From Marinilactibacillus piezotolerans (lineage in GTDB: Bacteria > Bacillota > Bacilli > Lactobacillales > Carnobacteriaceae_A): 64,000 bases of DNA. How positions within the stretch are numbered: the stretch's first letter is position 1; each line of letters begins with the position of its first letter. The DNA is taken from the NCBI RefSeq assembly GCF_900114235.1, contig NZ_FOSJ01000007.1, positions 1-64,000 on the forward strand, given 5' to 3'. The notes under the pieces were generated by a model that saw only the letters and a list, made by a program, of their open reading frames with translations, was not told the DNA's origin and ran no database searches. Of the stretch, positions 45,772-54,426 are shown piece after piece. A program made the position numbers and the translations under genes.

Positions 45772-45927
45772 TTAATCAAAACGAACAACTCTATACCAAT
45801 TATTCTGATTTGTCTTATAATTATCTGTATCAAACCCAGATGAAGCAAATCCTAGAAAACTAAAAGTGATTCCTAGTATAATAAAAGCTAAACTCAACTT
45901 AACTACAAACTTTTTCCCGATTTTCAT
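45772..45927 (-). CDS. Small membrane-anchored protein, third gene of the PadR operon
   Basis: This is a 51-residue protein, MKIGKKFVVK followed by one membrane segment (about 10-29, LSLAFIILGITFSFLGFASS) and a short polar tail ending WYRVVRFD. Its ATG overlaps the TGA of the DUF1700 gene (ATGA), with AAAAGAGGTG 7 bp upstream, so translation is coupled. In many Firmicutes PadR-DUF1700 operons the third gene encodes a much longer DUF4097 protein. This short product may be the remaining N-terminus of such a protein or a distinct peptide. It was short enough to be missed by automatic calling. Confidence 0.65.
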   Translation of the reverse strand: MKIGKKFVVKLSLAFIILGITFSFLGFASSGFDTDNYKTNQNNWYRVVRFD

Positions 45928-46517
45928 CTGTTTACACCTCTTTTAAATAATAATTGATTTTTTAGATGATTCGTCATATTCTGACTAAACGTGATAAATT
46001 TTCTGCTGGTACTCATCGTAAACAATGTAGCAAGCAACCCTATTCCAAATAAAAGCAGTCCCAATCCAAATTGTGTTATTCCAATGTGTAATCCGTCCAT
46101 AAGAGCTAATGGACTCAACACTGTACTGACTATCCCTCCAACTACTCCTGCAAAACCTATTGCACCAGTTGTAAAAGGGACGCACCAGATCACTATATAG
46201 ATACTCAGTATAACTAGAACTAAAGCTAAGGCTAAACTTCCCCATAATGGAAATCCTAAGATCAGCAGAGCGATTATATAAGGACTGAATTTTTTAGATA
46301 TTGGTAAATTGATTTCTAAAGGTGTTCCTTTAATAGATTCTTTGATCTTTTCTGGACTGTCCACCCTGCTTACAGCTTCTTCGCTTAAACCATCTTCCAT
46401 GAGGTCTAATATCATTTCATCATAATAGTCAACTAATTCTTTAACCTCATTCGGTTTCATAATATAAGAAAGCTGATTACTTAGTTCTTTAATAAATTCT
46501 ATTCTACTTCTACTCAT
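45924..46517 (-). CDS. DUF1700 (HAAS domain) membrane protein
   Basis: This is a 197-residue protein with an N-terminal helical HAAS/DUF1700 domain (about 1-70, FIKELSNQLSYIMKPNEVKELVDYYDEMI). Three or four membrane segments follow (about 80-180). HAAS-domain proteins sit beside PadR regulators as probable partners sensing or controlling the membrane envelope; the mechanism is not known. Its start overlaps the padR stop by 8 bp (ATGAGTAG). Confidence 0.85.
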   Translation of the reverse strand: MSRSRIEFIKELSNQLSYIMKPNEVKELVDYYDEMILDLMEDGLSEEAVSRVDSPEKIKESIKGTPLEINLPISKKFSPYIIALLILGFPLWGSLALALVLVILSIYIVIWCVPFTTGAIGFAGVVGGIVSTVLSPLALMDGLHIGITQFGLGLLLFGIGLLATLFTMSTSRKFITFSQNMTNHLKNQLLFKRGVNR

Positions 46518-46827
46518 CTTCTACACTCCTTTTAATATAGTTATGTATCGCTTCAACTTTTTCCCAAGATTCTAAAAAATCCCGAATACTCTCTAACCCA
46601 TTTTGCTGTATCTGATAATATTTTCTAAGTCGGCCATTATGCTCTTTAGAATACGTTATGACTTTACCTTGGGTCTCTAGCCTTTTCAAGATAGGATACA
46701 AAGTTGATTCAGTAATCGGCAAATGAGATGATACGGTTTTGACAATTTCATACCCATAAGAGTCTCCATAATTAAGGTTTGCTAAAATATAATATTCAAT
46801 CAATCCTTTTTTTAACTGTGTATCCAA
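46510..46827 (-). CDS. PadR family transcriptional regulator
   Basis: This is a 105-residue winged-helix regulator of the PadR subfamily 2 type. The N-terminal winged helix has LKKGLIEYYILANLNYGDSY and ITESTLYPILKRLETQGKV, and a short C-terminal dimerisation helix follows. It starts with TTG at 46827, supported by AAGGAGGTG 7 bp upstream. It heads the operon padR-DUF1700-small protein and probably represses its own promoter through the palindrome at 46849-46873. Confidence 0.88.
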   Translation of the reverse strand: MDTQLKKGLIEYYILANLNYGDSYGYEIVKTVSSHLPITESTLYPILKRLETQGKVITYSKEHNGRLRKYYQIQQNGLESIRDFLESWEKVEAIHNYIKRSVEDE

Positions 46828-46848
46828 AGCTTTACACCTCCTTATACG

Positions 46849-46873
46849 TAATACTATATATTACATAGTATTA
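46849..46873. promoter_or_regulatory. Palindromic operator upstream of padR
   Basis: TAATACTAT (46849-46857) and ATAGTATTA (46865-46873) form a perfect inverted repeat with a 7 bp spacer, ending 22 bp before the padR start. PadR proteins bind such AT-rich palindromes, so this is probably the autoregulatory site. It may also serve the divergent small membrane gene. Confidence 0.7.
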
Positions 46874-46927
46874 AAAAGCAATTATTTTTTCCTTTATATT
46901 TATTCATACTATTTTTTTATTATTTAT

Positions 46928-47239
46928 ATGATACAATTTATGGACAAAGCCAGATTAGGAGGGATTACGATTTCTAAAGTAAAGCGTCTGTTATTACAAT
47001 CGCTAGGGTTTATTATTGGACTAGCATTTGGTCTATGGAGACCACAACAAGTACAATTTATGTTACCGGTACTTGGAATCAGCGTAGGAATCGGTTATTT
47101 TCTGCTTTCTAAAGTCACCACAGATAAAGAAAAGAACTTGAGTGAAATTAGATGGTTTATACCCATTCAGATGATAATGTATTTTATAATCGGCGGTGCA
47201 ATTGGTTCTTCTATTTATCTATATATGGAAATATATTAA
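46928..47239 (+). CDS. Small membrane protein of unknown function, start uncertain
   Basis: The frame encodes a protein with three predicted membrane segments: about 22-38 (RLLLQSLGFIIGLAFGLW region), 43-60 (FMLPVLGISVGIGYFLLS) and 77-99. No family is recognised. The ATG codons at 46928 and 46940 have no ribosome site, and TATGAT at 46927-46932 looks more like a -10 box. A strong AGGAGGG (46957-46963) points instead to ATT at 46970, 6 nt further on, giving ISKVKRLLLQS. An ATT start is rare. The gene is divergent from padR. Confidence 0.6.
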   Translation: MIQFMDKARLGGITISKVKRLLLQSLGFIIGLAFGLWRPQQVQFMLPVLGISVGIGYFLLSKVTTDKEKNLSEIRWFIPIQMIMYFIIGGAIGSSIYLYMEIY

Positions 47240-47284
47240 AAAAGCTATCTGACTGGGCTAATTACCCTTTGTCAGATAGCTTTT
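47240..47284. terminator. Bidirectional terminator between the small membrane gene and pepC
   Basis: AAAAGCTATCTGAC (47240-47253) pairs with 47271-47284. It ends both converging units. Confidence 0.88.
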
Positions 47285-47298
47285 TATCCTGTATTTGA

Positions 47299-48636
47299 TT
47301 ACTGAACCATTGCTAAAGCCCCCATTGGGTCCCATGGTTCTAGTTCTGTAACTGGTTCTTTAAGTGCTTTTAACCATTTCTCATCTACATATTTTCTGCT
47401 GACAGTGATTTGATAGTTGTATTCTTCAAACCACTTGTCACTCATTGAGTAGATTCCTTTATCTCCTGAAGTATCTCCCCAACTGTTTTCGACTTTCCAA
47501 TTAATTGGTTTACCATCTTCATCTAAATCAACTCCCACAAAAACCATAGCGTGAGTTAATAAACTTTCACCATAATCCAATCTTTGTGCTTTAGTTAATT
47601 CGATAGTGTCACCTAACGTTGCTTCATAGTCATAAGCATGATGATCCATAATCCCAGCTTTACGATCTAGCATTTTACCAACATCACATCCAAACCAGAC
47701 CGGTTCTCCATCTTTAATAGCAGTAACGGCAGCATCTTTCAAAACATCAATCGGTACATTGATATAAGTAACTGGTTTTGCTTCTTTTACAGTTCCCAAA
47801 TATTTTACAGTATAAGCTTTACCATAAGGTTTATCTTCAGTAGGCGCATTTATAAGACTAACTCTATCTTCTAAATCCCACGCTACATATTCTTTGAAAA
47901 AATCTTGCGGAGTAATATCTTTAATCCGGTGGAACTTATCTTCTTTGTCTTTATATTCATAAGTGAAAGTTGTAGGAACCTCTCCTAAAGTTTTGACTAA
48001 AAGATTGTAAACAAAGTATAAATACTCATCCTTCTGCACAAGTAAATCTTCTTTTGTTTTGCCTGCTTTATATGCGTCACGCAGTTTAGCAGCAAAGTCT
48101 CTTAATTTTCCAGTTAGTAAGCTATTCAAATCCCGCGTGTTAGATGAATGATAGGTTTCTGGCATCACTGATTTAGGTACAGCACCATATTTTTCTAATA
48201 ACCCAGAGAACATATCCCATTGTCCTCCGTCTTGAATAGGATCAAATAGTAAGTGCTGGACTAATCGAGAGTTTAACGGCTCTTCAACCGTATCGATAAT
48301 ATTTTCTAAAAAATAGTTAGATTTTTCAAGTTTATCCCAGAAGAGTGTATAATTTTGTGAAAACTCAAACGTCTTTATGTCAAGTTTTTTCATTGTATCT
48401 ACTCTTGCTGTATTTAATGCAGCAAACATCCAACAGCGACCACTGGATTTCTGATTAGTGATGTCCCCTCTATTCGTTTCATCTGAAAAAACAAATGAAT
48501 GACGTCTAAACATATTATTGTCAATTGAGGCATCTGCTATACCTACTTTAGCAATCGCTTGCTTAACCGCATGATTGGCTGAATTTGAATTGAATTTCTT
48601 TTGGTACGATGTTAAAAGACTTTCGTTGATCGTCAT
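47299..48636 (-). CDS. pepC: Aminopeptidase C
   Basis: This is a 445-residue C1B cysteine aminopeptidase of the bleomycin hydrolase/PepC family, a cytoplasmic hexameric enzyme in lactic acid bacteria. The catalytic cysteine is in SSGRCWMFAALNTAR (about residue 70), the histidine in LTHAMVFVGVD and the asparagine in WKVENSWGDTSGDKG. The C-terminal tail that blocks the active site ends GALAMVQ. Its role is to trim amino acids from peptides imported by systems such as Opp. Confidence 0.95.
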   Translation of the reverse strand: MTINESLLTSYQKKFNSNSANHAVKQAIAKVGIADASIDNNMFRRHSFVFSDETNRGDITNQKSSGRCWMFAALNTARVDTMKKLDIKTFEFSQNYTLFWDKLEKSNYFLENIIDTVEEPLNSRLVQHLLFDPIQDGGQWDMFSGLLEKYGAVPKSVMPETYHSSNTRDLNSLLTGKLRDFAAKLRDAYKAGKTKEDLLVQKDEYLYFVYNLLVKTLGEVPTTFTYEYKDKEDKFHRIKDITPQDFFKEYVAWDLEDRVSLINAPTEDKPYGKAYTVKYLGTVKEAKPVTYINVPIDVLKDAAVTAIKDGEPVWFGCDVGKMLDRKAGIMDHHAYDYEATLGDTIELTKAQRLDYGESLLTHAMVFVGVDLDEDGKPINWKVENSWGDTSGDKGIYSMSDKWFEEYNYQITVSRKYVDEKWLKALKEPVTELEPWDPMGALAMVQ

Positions 48637-48710
48637 CTGAACTTCCCCTTCTTTAATGAATTAGTACTATCATACCGAAGAGCTTTAAAAATGACAAGGT
48701 GTCACATAAA

Positions 48711-48748
48711 AAAACTGACTTATTCATTGTAGAATAAGTCAGTTTTCT
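48711..48748. terminator. Terminator after the SOD-like gene
   Basis: AAAACTGACTTATTC (48711-48725) pairs perfectly with 48732-48746. It lies just past the SOD-like stop at 48753. Confidence 0.88.
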
Positions 48749-48752
48749 ATAA

Positions 48753-49286
48753 TTATTGGGGAGGAAAAACGACTCCTCCGATCAATCTATTGTCTGATTC
48801 TATATTTCCCATTTCGCTATGGATGATAATTGAAGTACCACTCTCAGTAGCGAGTGTTCCTTCTTCTTCAGGTAGGATGGATACATTTTCCAATTCTAAG
48901 GTCTGATTAATCACACCATTTTCAGAAACTTCTAAACTTGGTGTATCTATGCCTGAAATTGCTTCTCCCGCATCCTCAAAACTAGGCGGAGTGGCTGAAC
49001 CATTCTTATGGAGTTGTACACTTAATTCTCCAGAATTCACATTTTCAAGACTTAAGGTTAATGATACACTCTCTTCTCCCTCATCTAATATGGCTGTTCC
49101 TACGATTTCAGAATCACTATTATATAAATCTATATTTAGTGTAGCCATTTGAGCGTCTGTTTCAGCACTCTCTTCTCCCTCTTCCTGATTTGCTCCTGGT
49201 GCAATTTCAGGAGCATCTGTATCTGCACAGGCTGAAAGAGAAACACTAGCTATCAATAGCAACACCCAATTAATCCATTGTTTCAT
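48753..49286 (-). CDS. SodC-like lipoprotein without the usual metal ligands
   Basis: This is a 177-residue lipoprotein with lipobox SLSAC (Cys20) and an acidic linker to about residue 48. The rest resembles the Cu/Zn superoxide dismutase fold, as in Bacillus YojM. LSVQLHKNGSATPPSFEDAG matches the SOD segment with H-x-x-G-x-C-x-x-P-x-F-x-x-A-G, and GTSIIIHSEMGNIESDNRL matches the late region. Several ligands are gone: the Cys is Ala/Thr, the AGGHFNP-like His is missing, and the final ACGVI is GGVVF. It is probably not an active dismutase. Confidence 0.65.
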   Translation of the reverse strand: MKQWINWVLLLIASVSLSACADTDAPEIAPGANQEEGEESAETDAQMATLNIDLYNSDSEIVGTAILDEGEESVSLTLSLENVNSGELSVQLHKNGSATPPSFEDAGEAISGIDTPSLEVSENGVINQTLELENVSILPEEEGTLATESGTSIIIHSEMGNIESDNRLIGGVVFPPQ

Positions 49287-49431
49287 TATATTAGCTCCTT
49301 AATTTGATTAATTACTTCTATATTGTACCAACAACAAATCAATATCACGATAATTATGTATTTTTAACTTATTGTCTCACTCTTTTCATGATAAAATGAA
49401 CAACAACAAACAATAAGGATGATGATTAAAA

Positions 49432-50601
49432 ATGAATTATGGTAGTTACCGATTTACACGTGCAGAAATCGACCTAGATCATATCGAATATAATTACAAA
49501 AAAATGAAAGAGTTTCTTTCTCCTAAAACAAAATTTATGTCCGTAGTCAAAGCCGATGCTTATGGTCATGGAGCAGTTGAGGTTAGCAAAAAATTAGAAA
49601 GCTTAGGTACTGATTATCTGGCAGTTGCTGTTTTAGATGAAGCATTGGAACTTAGAGATGCCGGAATCGAAACACCGATTCTGATGTTTAGTCCCATTGA
49701 AGAAGAAACAATTACTACAGCTATTATAAATGATATTGCCATCACTGTATTTACAAAAGAAATTGCTCACCTTATCCGTTTGAAAGCTGAAGAATTACAG
49801 AAAACAGCACTAATTCATTTAAAAGTAGATTCAGGAATGTCTCGTATCGGTGTTCGTTCATCTGAAGAAGCTCTAGCAGTGATGCAAGAATTAGATTCTC
49901 TTTATGTTAAAAATGCCGGTATCTTTACACACTTTGCAGATGCTGAAAATTTAAATGATCCTTCTTTCACTAAAGAACAATTTCATAAATTTGTGGATAT
50001 TGCCGATTATCTAGAGACACAGAATATCTTCTTTGAGTTAAAGCATTGTTGTAATACCGCAGCAACTCTGGCATTTCCTGAATTTCATCTGGATATGATC
50101 CGTACAGGTATATCTCTATATGGCTATCACCCAGATAAGAAAATGGAAAGTTTTATTAGCCTGAGACCTGCTATGAAGTTAACAACTCACGCAGCTTTTA
50201 TTAAAACCATACATCCAGGAGACACGGTTGGATATGGTCGAACATTTACCGCTGAAAAAGAAATGCAAATTGCCACTATCCTTTTAGGCTATGCTGATGG
50301 TATTCCCAGACAGTTATCCAATAGATGGTATTTAACTGTAAACAAAGCAAAAGCTCCAATTGTCGGTAGAATTTGTATGGATCAAATCATGCTGGATGTC
50401 AGCGAAGTTGATTCTATCTCGCAAGATGATGAGATTGTGTTTTTTGGCGATCCAAGCAGTCACTATCCTTCATTATATACAATGGCTGAGCTGACGAACG
50501 GATTTCATTATGAACTGTTATGTGGAATTGGAAAAAGAATTCCTCGTGTTTATAAAGAACAAGGCAATGTAGTTGTCCGAAATAATACATTACTGGATTA
50601 A
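49432..50601 (+). CDS. alr: Alanine racemase
   Basis: This 389-residue fold-III PLP enzyme makes D-alanine for peptidoglycan. The PLP lysine is in FMSVVKADAYGHGAVEV (about residue 40). The second catalytic base, Tyr, is in VGYGRTFTAEKEMQIA, with GRICMDQIMLDVSEV following. A modest AAGGATGATG region precedes the ATG. The gene is alone, convergent with the LysM-3D gene. Confidence 0.95.
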   Translation: MNYGSYRFTRAEIDLDHIEYNYKKMKEFLSPKTKFMSVVKADAYGHGAVEVSKKLESLGTDYLAVAVLDEALELRDAGIETPILMFSPIEEETITTAIINDIAITVFTKEIAHLIRLKAEELQKTALIHLKVDSGMSRIGVRSSEEALAVMQELDSLYVKNAGIFTHFADAENLNDPSFTKEQFHKFVDIADYLETQNIFFELKHCCNTAATLAFPEFHLDMIRTGISLYGYHPDKKMESFISLRPAMKLTTHAAFIKTIHPGDTVGYGRTFTAEKEMQIATILLGYADGIPRQLSNRWYLTVNKAKAPIVGRICMDQIMLDVSEVDSISQDDEIVFFGDPSSHYPSLYTMAELTNGFHYELLCGIGKRIPRVYKEQGNVVVRNNTLLD

Positions 50602-50749
50602 TTAATCGTTTTGAAATTTAAATATTGAATATCTTTCCGATTTATTAATAAGAGATTATCAAATTATAATTAGTAGTTGACTATTTTTCTATCGTTATTA
50701 TATGTAAAAATACCCTCTAAGAATATTTCCTAACTAAACAAGGTAAATA

Positions 50750-50786
50750 AAAAGTCAAAGTGCTTGAACAGGCACTTTGACTTTTT
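50750..50786. terminator. Bidirectional terminator between alr and the LysM-3D gene
   Basis: AAAAGTCAAAGTGC (50750-50763) pairs perfectly with 50772-50785, between two converging genes. Confidence 0.88.
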
Positions 50787-50803
50787 CATATCTCATATTA
50801 AAA

Positions 50804-51631
50804 TTAATTTAAAATTTGTACTTCTATTGAGCGACGTCCAAATTGTAGTGCTTGTTGAAGATCTGTCATGTGAATATCAATGCGGTTCCCATTAATTGCA
50901 CTACCAGTATCTCCAGCAACAAATTCTCCATATCCTGGAATATAAACTGTAGAACCTAATGGTATAACACTTGGATCAACAGCAATCACATTTGGATTTT
51001 CTCTTAAATCAATACCTGAATAAGTGATATTTCCAAGATTAGATTGATTTCTTGAATATGCAGTTGCTTCTACAGTAATCGTTCTACCAGCAACTGGTGC
51101 AGTTGCTTCAGATTCAGATGAAGAAGTGTTTACTTCTTTTTCTTGAGTAGCTTCTGTAGTTGCTTCACTTTCTTCTTCAACTACTTCTTCTTTAACTGAC
51201 TCTTCTACTTCATCCGGTGTTTCAGTTTCTACTACTTCTTCTTCAGAGACATCATAACTAACAACTTCATCGTTGTTCTCAACAGAAATAATTGAAGAAT
51301 CTCCACTTAAATAAATTGTTGTTCCAACATGGATCATGCTTCGATTATCAATATCATTAACCTTAGCTAATTTATCTACTGATAAATCGGTAGCTTCTGA
51401 AATACCCCAAAGTGTATCTCCCCATTGGAAAGTATAACTTACTGAGTCTTCGTTGCTTTGTTCTGCTTTTTGTTCCTCAATTTCGGATGTGATTTCCGCC
51501 ACTGTTCTTGGTTCCCAATTTGCTGCAGACATTTCTTCTGCATTTGCTTCACTTGTTGCTCCAAAAGTAATCATTGTTGCGAATGCAATTGTTGCTCCTG
51601 CTTTGATTAAATATTTCTGCACTGTAGACAT
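50804..51631 (-). CDS. Secreted LysM and 3D-domain cell wall protein
   Basis: This is a 275-residue secreted protein. A signal peptide (about 1-32, cut near SEANAEE) is followed by a LysM peptidoglycan-binding domain (about 65-108: YTFQWGDTLWGISEATDLS). A long Glu/Val/Thr-rich linker (about 115-175) and a C-terminal 3D domain (about 185-275) come next. The 3D domain has IAVDPSVIPLGSTVYIPGYG and DTGSAINGNRIDIHM, whose Asp residues give the domain its name. Related proteins are lytic transglycosylase-like wall hydrolases. The leader is structured and described separately. Confidence 0.88.
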   Translation of the reverse strand: MSTVQKYLIKAGATIAFATMITFGATSEANAEEMSAANWEPRTVAEITSEIEEQKAEQSNEDSVSYTFQWGDTLWGISEATDLSVDKLAKVNDIDNRSMIHVGTTIYLSGDSSIISVENNDEVVSYDVSEEEVVETETPDEVEESVKEEVVEEESEATTEATQEKEVNTSSSESEATAPVAGRTITVEATAYSRNQSNLGNITYSGIDLRENPNVIAVDPSVIPLGSTVYIPGYGEFVAGDTGSAINGNRIDIHMTDLQQALQFGRRSIEVQILN

Positions 51632-51681
51632 AAGTTGTCGTGCTCCTTTTCATTTAGTCGATATCGTATGATTGATATTCT

Positions 51682-51757
51682 GTCGCATATGTTTGAATGT
51701 ATAATAGATTGATTAACAAAAATTCTAATCTATCTGCGACCAGATGTTATCTTACCA
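51682..51757 (-). promoter_or_regulatory. Structured 5' leader and possible promoter of the LysM-3D gene
   Basis: An extended -10, TG-n-TAAGAT (51757-51749), is followed by a leader in which GTCGCA (51740-51735) pairs with TGCGAC (51687-51682). Inside, ATAGATT (51733-51727) pairs with AATCTAT (51710-51704). The fold ends about 50 nt before the gene start and has no T run. It does not match ydaO-yuaA or another riboswitch I know. The remainder of 51632-52075 is AT-rich with no gene or repeat that I can see. Confidence 0.4.
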
Positions 51758-52075
51758 CGTTATCTACAAAATGGAAGGGTGATATGCCCGTTGTTACGCC
51801 TTTTTAGTATTACTGTATTATTCTACTTACTTTTTTACAGTTGTGTTGCAGAACATTACTAATAAGATTCTTTAGTAAAAACCAGGAAGCTATATTCGAT
51901 TTATACATCATATTATGCATTTAAACACCATTTAATGTATTTTAATGCTTTAACTACTGGTTTAATTGTCATAGTATTTACATTTCAACCTTTATTTTGA
52001 ATTGATTAATTCGCTTTCACGTTTTTTCTCTGTAATATTAAATTATGATCCTATCACTTGTACTTTATTTAATTT

Positions 52076-52843
52076 TTATTGAATCAATTGCTTCTGGTCA
52101 TTATAAAATTGTCTATAAGCCAGAAAACTGGCAATCACACTAGAAATACTAGTAACTGCGATAAGCATAAACATTACTACAATCTGATACCTAATTGCTT
52201 CTGTAGGCTCTACTCCCGCAAAAATTAGACCTGACATCATCCCCGGTAAACTAACCAATCCTACGGTTTTTGTACTATCAATTGAAGGGGTCATACCTGT
52301 TTTAACACTTTCTCTTATAATACTCATTGAAGCTTGCTTTTCATTTGCTCCTAATGCTAATTTTTCTAATACTTGTTGTCTCTGATCTTGGAATTTCTGA
52401 TTAAGGGCACGATAAGTCAATCCCATTGCTACCATAGCATTACTAGCTATCATTCCCGTTATAGGTACGATCTGTGAAGGGACCCACTCAATAGCTCCAG
52501 TAAAAACTAACAACCCTAAAGTAATTGCTGTACCTGTACCTAAAGAAAATATAGAGATTTTAAACGAATCAGGTATGCCTTCACTTCTTTTATGAGCGTT
52601 ATAAGCAGCATTGAATACAATAAATAATACCATTGCTAGCGTTACCAGCACATTGTCTAGCTGGAAAACATAACTTAAAACATATCCTATAATAAAAAGC
52701 TGTATTACTGCTCTCAATCCTGCTATAAAAATTTCATTTCCAAGCCCTAATTTCTGCTTGTAGTCTATAAAGATTGCAATCATTAAAAGTCCTGTTGAGA
52801 ATATTAATGATAGATTATTGATTTCAAGATTATTTCCCATCAT
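52076..52843 (-). CDS. fetB: Iron export ABC permease FetB-like (UPF0014)
   Basis: This is a 255-residue membrane protein with about seven helices. The family segments are AYNAHKRSEGIPD, IASNAMVAMGLTYRAL and GMTPSIDSTKTVGLVSLPGMMSGLIFAG, typical of YbbM/FetB. With its ATPase partner it exports iron or contributes to oxidative-stress resistance in E. coli; the substrate here is inferred. Its start overlaps the end of fetA by 14 bp. Confidence 0.88.
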   Translation of the reverse strand: MMGNNLEINNLSLIFSTGLLMIAIFIDYKQKLGLGNEIFIAGLRAVIQLFIIGYVLSYVFQLDNVLVTLAMVLFIVFNAAYNAHKRSEGIPDSFKISIFSLGTGTAITLGLLVFTGAIEWVPSQIVPITGMIASNAMVAMGLTYRALNQKFQDQRQQVLEKLALGANEKQASMSIIRESVKTGMTPSIDSTKTVGLVSLPGMMSGLIFAGVEPTEAIRYQIVVMFMLIAVTSISSVIASFLAYRQFYNDQKQLIQ

Positions 52844-53498
52844 TTTCCTCCAAGCGGCCGTCTACAATATGCAACAGTCTAGTTGAGTCTGAAAGTTCGG
52901 TTTCATCATGTGTAATTTTTACAACTGTAATTTGATTTGATTTGTTTAAATCTGAAATTACTGAATGAATAATTGCTTTGTTATTCGCATCTAAAGAACT
53001 CGTAACTTCGTCTAACAGTAACACTTCTGGTTGAAACAATAGATTTCGAACCAGTGCCACTCGTTGCTTTTCTCCACCAGATAATTCTGCAACGGGTTTA
53101 TTATAATAGGCTTCTGGTATCTTCACTTTTTCTAAATATGATTTGATATAAGATTCATCAGCTTCCTTATCTCTTATAAAATAAGGAAAGGTCAAATTAT
53201 CTTTTACGGTTTGATCGAATAAAGAAGCATTCTGAAAAAAATAAGAAACTTCTTTACGATACACTTCCGGATCGATCTGTTTTAATTCTTTTCCTTTATA
53301 AATAATTTCTCCCTCAGTGGGACTGAATAAGCTTCCGATAAGTTTGAGCAACGTACTTTTCCCGCTACCAGAGGGGCCCGTAATTGTCAGAACTTCTCCT
53401 TTTTGTATATCCAAAGTAATATCTTCTAAAATTGTTTTTTGGGCAATCTTAAAACTAATCTGTTTTAAAGATATAATTGGTGTATCCATTTTTATCAC
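52830..53498 (-). CDS. fetA: ABC transporter ATPase FetA-like
   Basis: This is a 222-residue ATPase with Walker A GPSGSGKSTLLKLIGSL, signature ELSGGEKQRVALVRNL, Walker B VLLLDEVTSSLD and H-loop KITHDETELS. Small size and the partner FetB identify the pair. It lies 28 bp after the YitT gene, so the amidohydrolase-yitT-fetA-fetB genes may form one transcript. Confidence 0.88.
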   Translation of the reverse strand: MIKMDTPIISLKQISFKIAQKTILEDITLDIQKGEVLTITGPSGSGKSTLLKLIGSLFSPTEGEIIYKGKELKQIDPEVYRKEVSYFFQNASLFDQTVKDNLTFPYFIRDKEADESYIKSYLEKVKIPEAYYNKPVAELSGGEKQRVALVRNLLFQPEVLLLDEVTSSLDANNKAIIHSVISDLNKSNQITVVKITHDETELSDSTRLLHIVDGRLEENDGK

Positions 53499-53526
53499 TC
53501 CATATCATGATCTTTGCTCTAGTAAG

Positions 53527-54426
53527 TTACTGTAAGCCTTGTTCTTCGGCTTCTGTTATTCTTTCAGCCTGTTCTTCTTGTGGTAAATAGGTAAATCCTT
53601 CTCCAGTAACTTCCTGTACATCTGAAATAGTCACAAAGGCATTGGGATCAATGGCTTCAACAATTCTTTTAATTGGCAACACTTCGCGTCGACTGATAAT
53701 AATATACAAAATTTGTTTTTTATTTCCAGTATAATGACCACTGCCATCTAGTATAGTTATTCCACGACCGATCTGCAATTCAATCTGTCTTGCGATTTCA
53801 TCATATTTTTCTGAAATGATAAAGAAAGATTTTCTTGGATTTAATCCCTCAAGCACAAAATCGATCATTTTAGTCTGAATAAATAAATTGACTAATGTCA
53901 GAAAAACATTCTCTGTTCCTATAATAAATACGCTAGGCACCACAATAAAAATATCAATTAATAATAATGAAGCAGGAATATTTATTCCAAGATATTTTTG
54001 CATTATTTTTGCTAAGATGTCACTTCCAGCAGTGGTTCCATGACCTAGCATAATTAAACCAATCCCCGCACCCATAAAAACACCTGAACCAATCGGCGCA
54101 AGCAGAGTTGTTTCAGGAATAAATTCCCATTTTGTTACAACTAAAAGTAAGACTGAAATAATTCCATTAGCAACTAGAGTATAATTCAACGTTTTTTTAT
54201 CTAAAAACTTATACCCAATTGCAATAATTACGATATTACAGATAAAAATGGTATAAGACGGCTCTATATTCGTAAGGTAAAATAGAATCAGAGAGAATCC
54301 AGTTAATCCTCCCTCTGCTAAATCATTAGGTACAGTAAAAACATTCACACTAATGGCATACAAAAAAGAACCAAGAATGATCAAGATCATGTTTTTAACT
54401 GTTTCTTTATTTGCAATTGATTTCAT
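53527..54426 (-). CDS. YitT family membrane protein
   Basis: This 299-residue protein has five or six helices in the first 180 residues (DUF161 region). It has the GxxxGxGxGLIMLGHGTTAGSDI motif in outline and a C-terminal DUF2179 domain (about 215-285: ITILDGSGHYTGNKKQILYIIISRRE). DUF2179 is a PII-fold-like small-molecule binding domain. The biological role of YitT proteins is not established. Its start lies 20 bp inside the end of the amidohydrolase gene. Confidence 0.87.
   Translation of the reverse strand: MKSIANKETVKNMILIILGSFLYAISVNVFTVPNDLAEGGLTGFSLILFYLTNIEPSYTIFICNIVIIAIGYKFLDKKTLNYTLVANGIISVLLLVVTKWEFIPETTLLAPIGSGVFMGAGIGLIMLGHGTTAGSDILAKIMQKYLGINIPASLLLIDIFIVVPSVFIIGTENVFLTLVNLFIQTKMIDFVLEGLNPRKSFFIISEKYDEIARQIELQIGRGITILDGSGHYTGNKKQILYIIISRREVLPIKRIVEAIDPNAFVTISDVQEVTGEGFTYLPQEEQAERITEAEEQGLQ

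Noticed and set aside
51632..51840. c-di-AMP (ydaO-yuaA) riboswitch upstream of the LysM-3D gene
   Set aside because: The expected conserved boxes of that class are missing on the minus strand.
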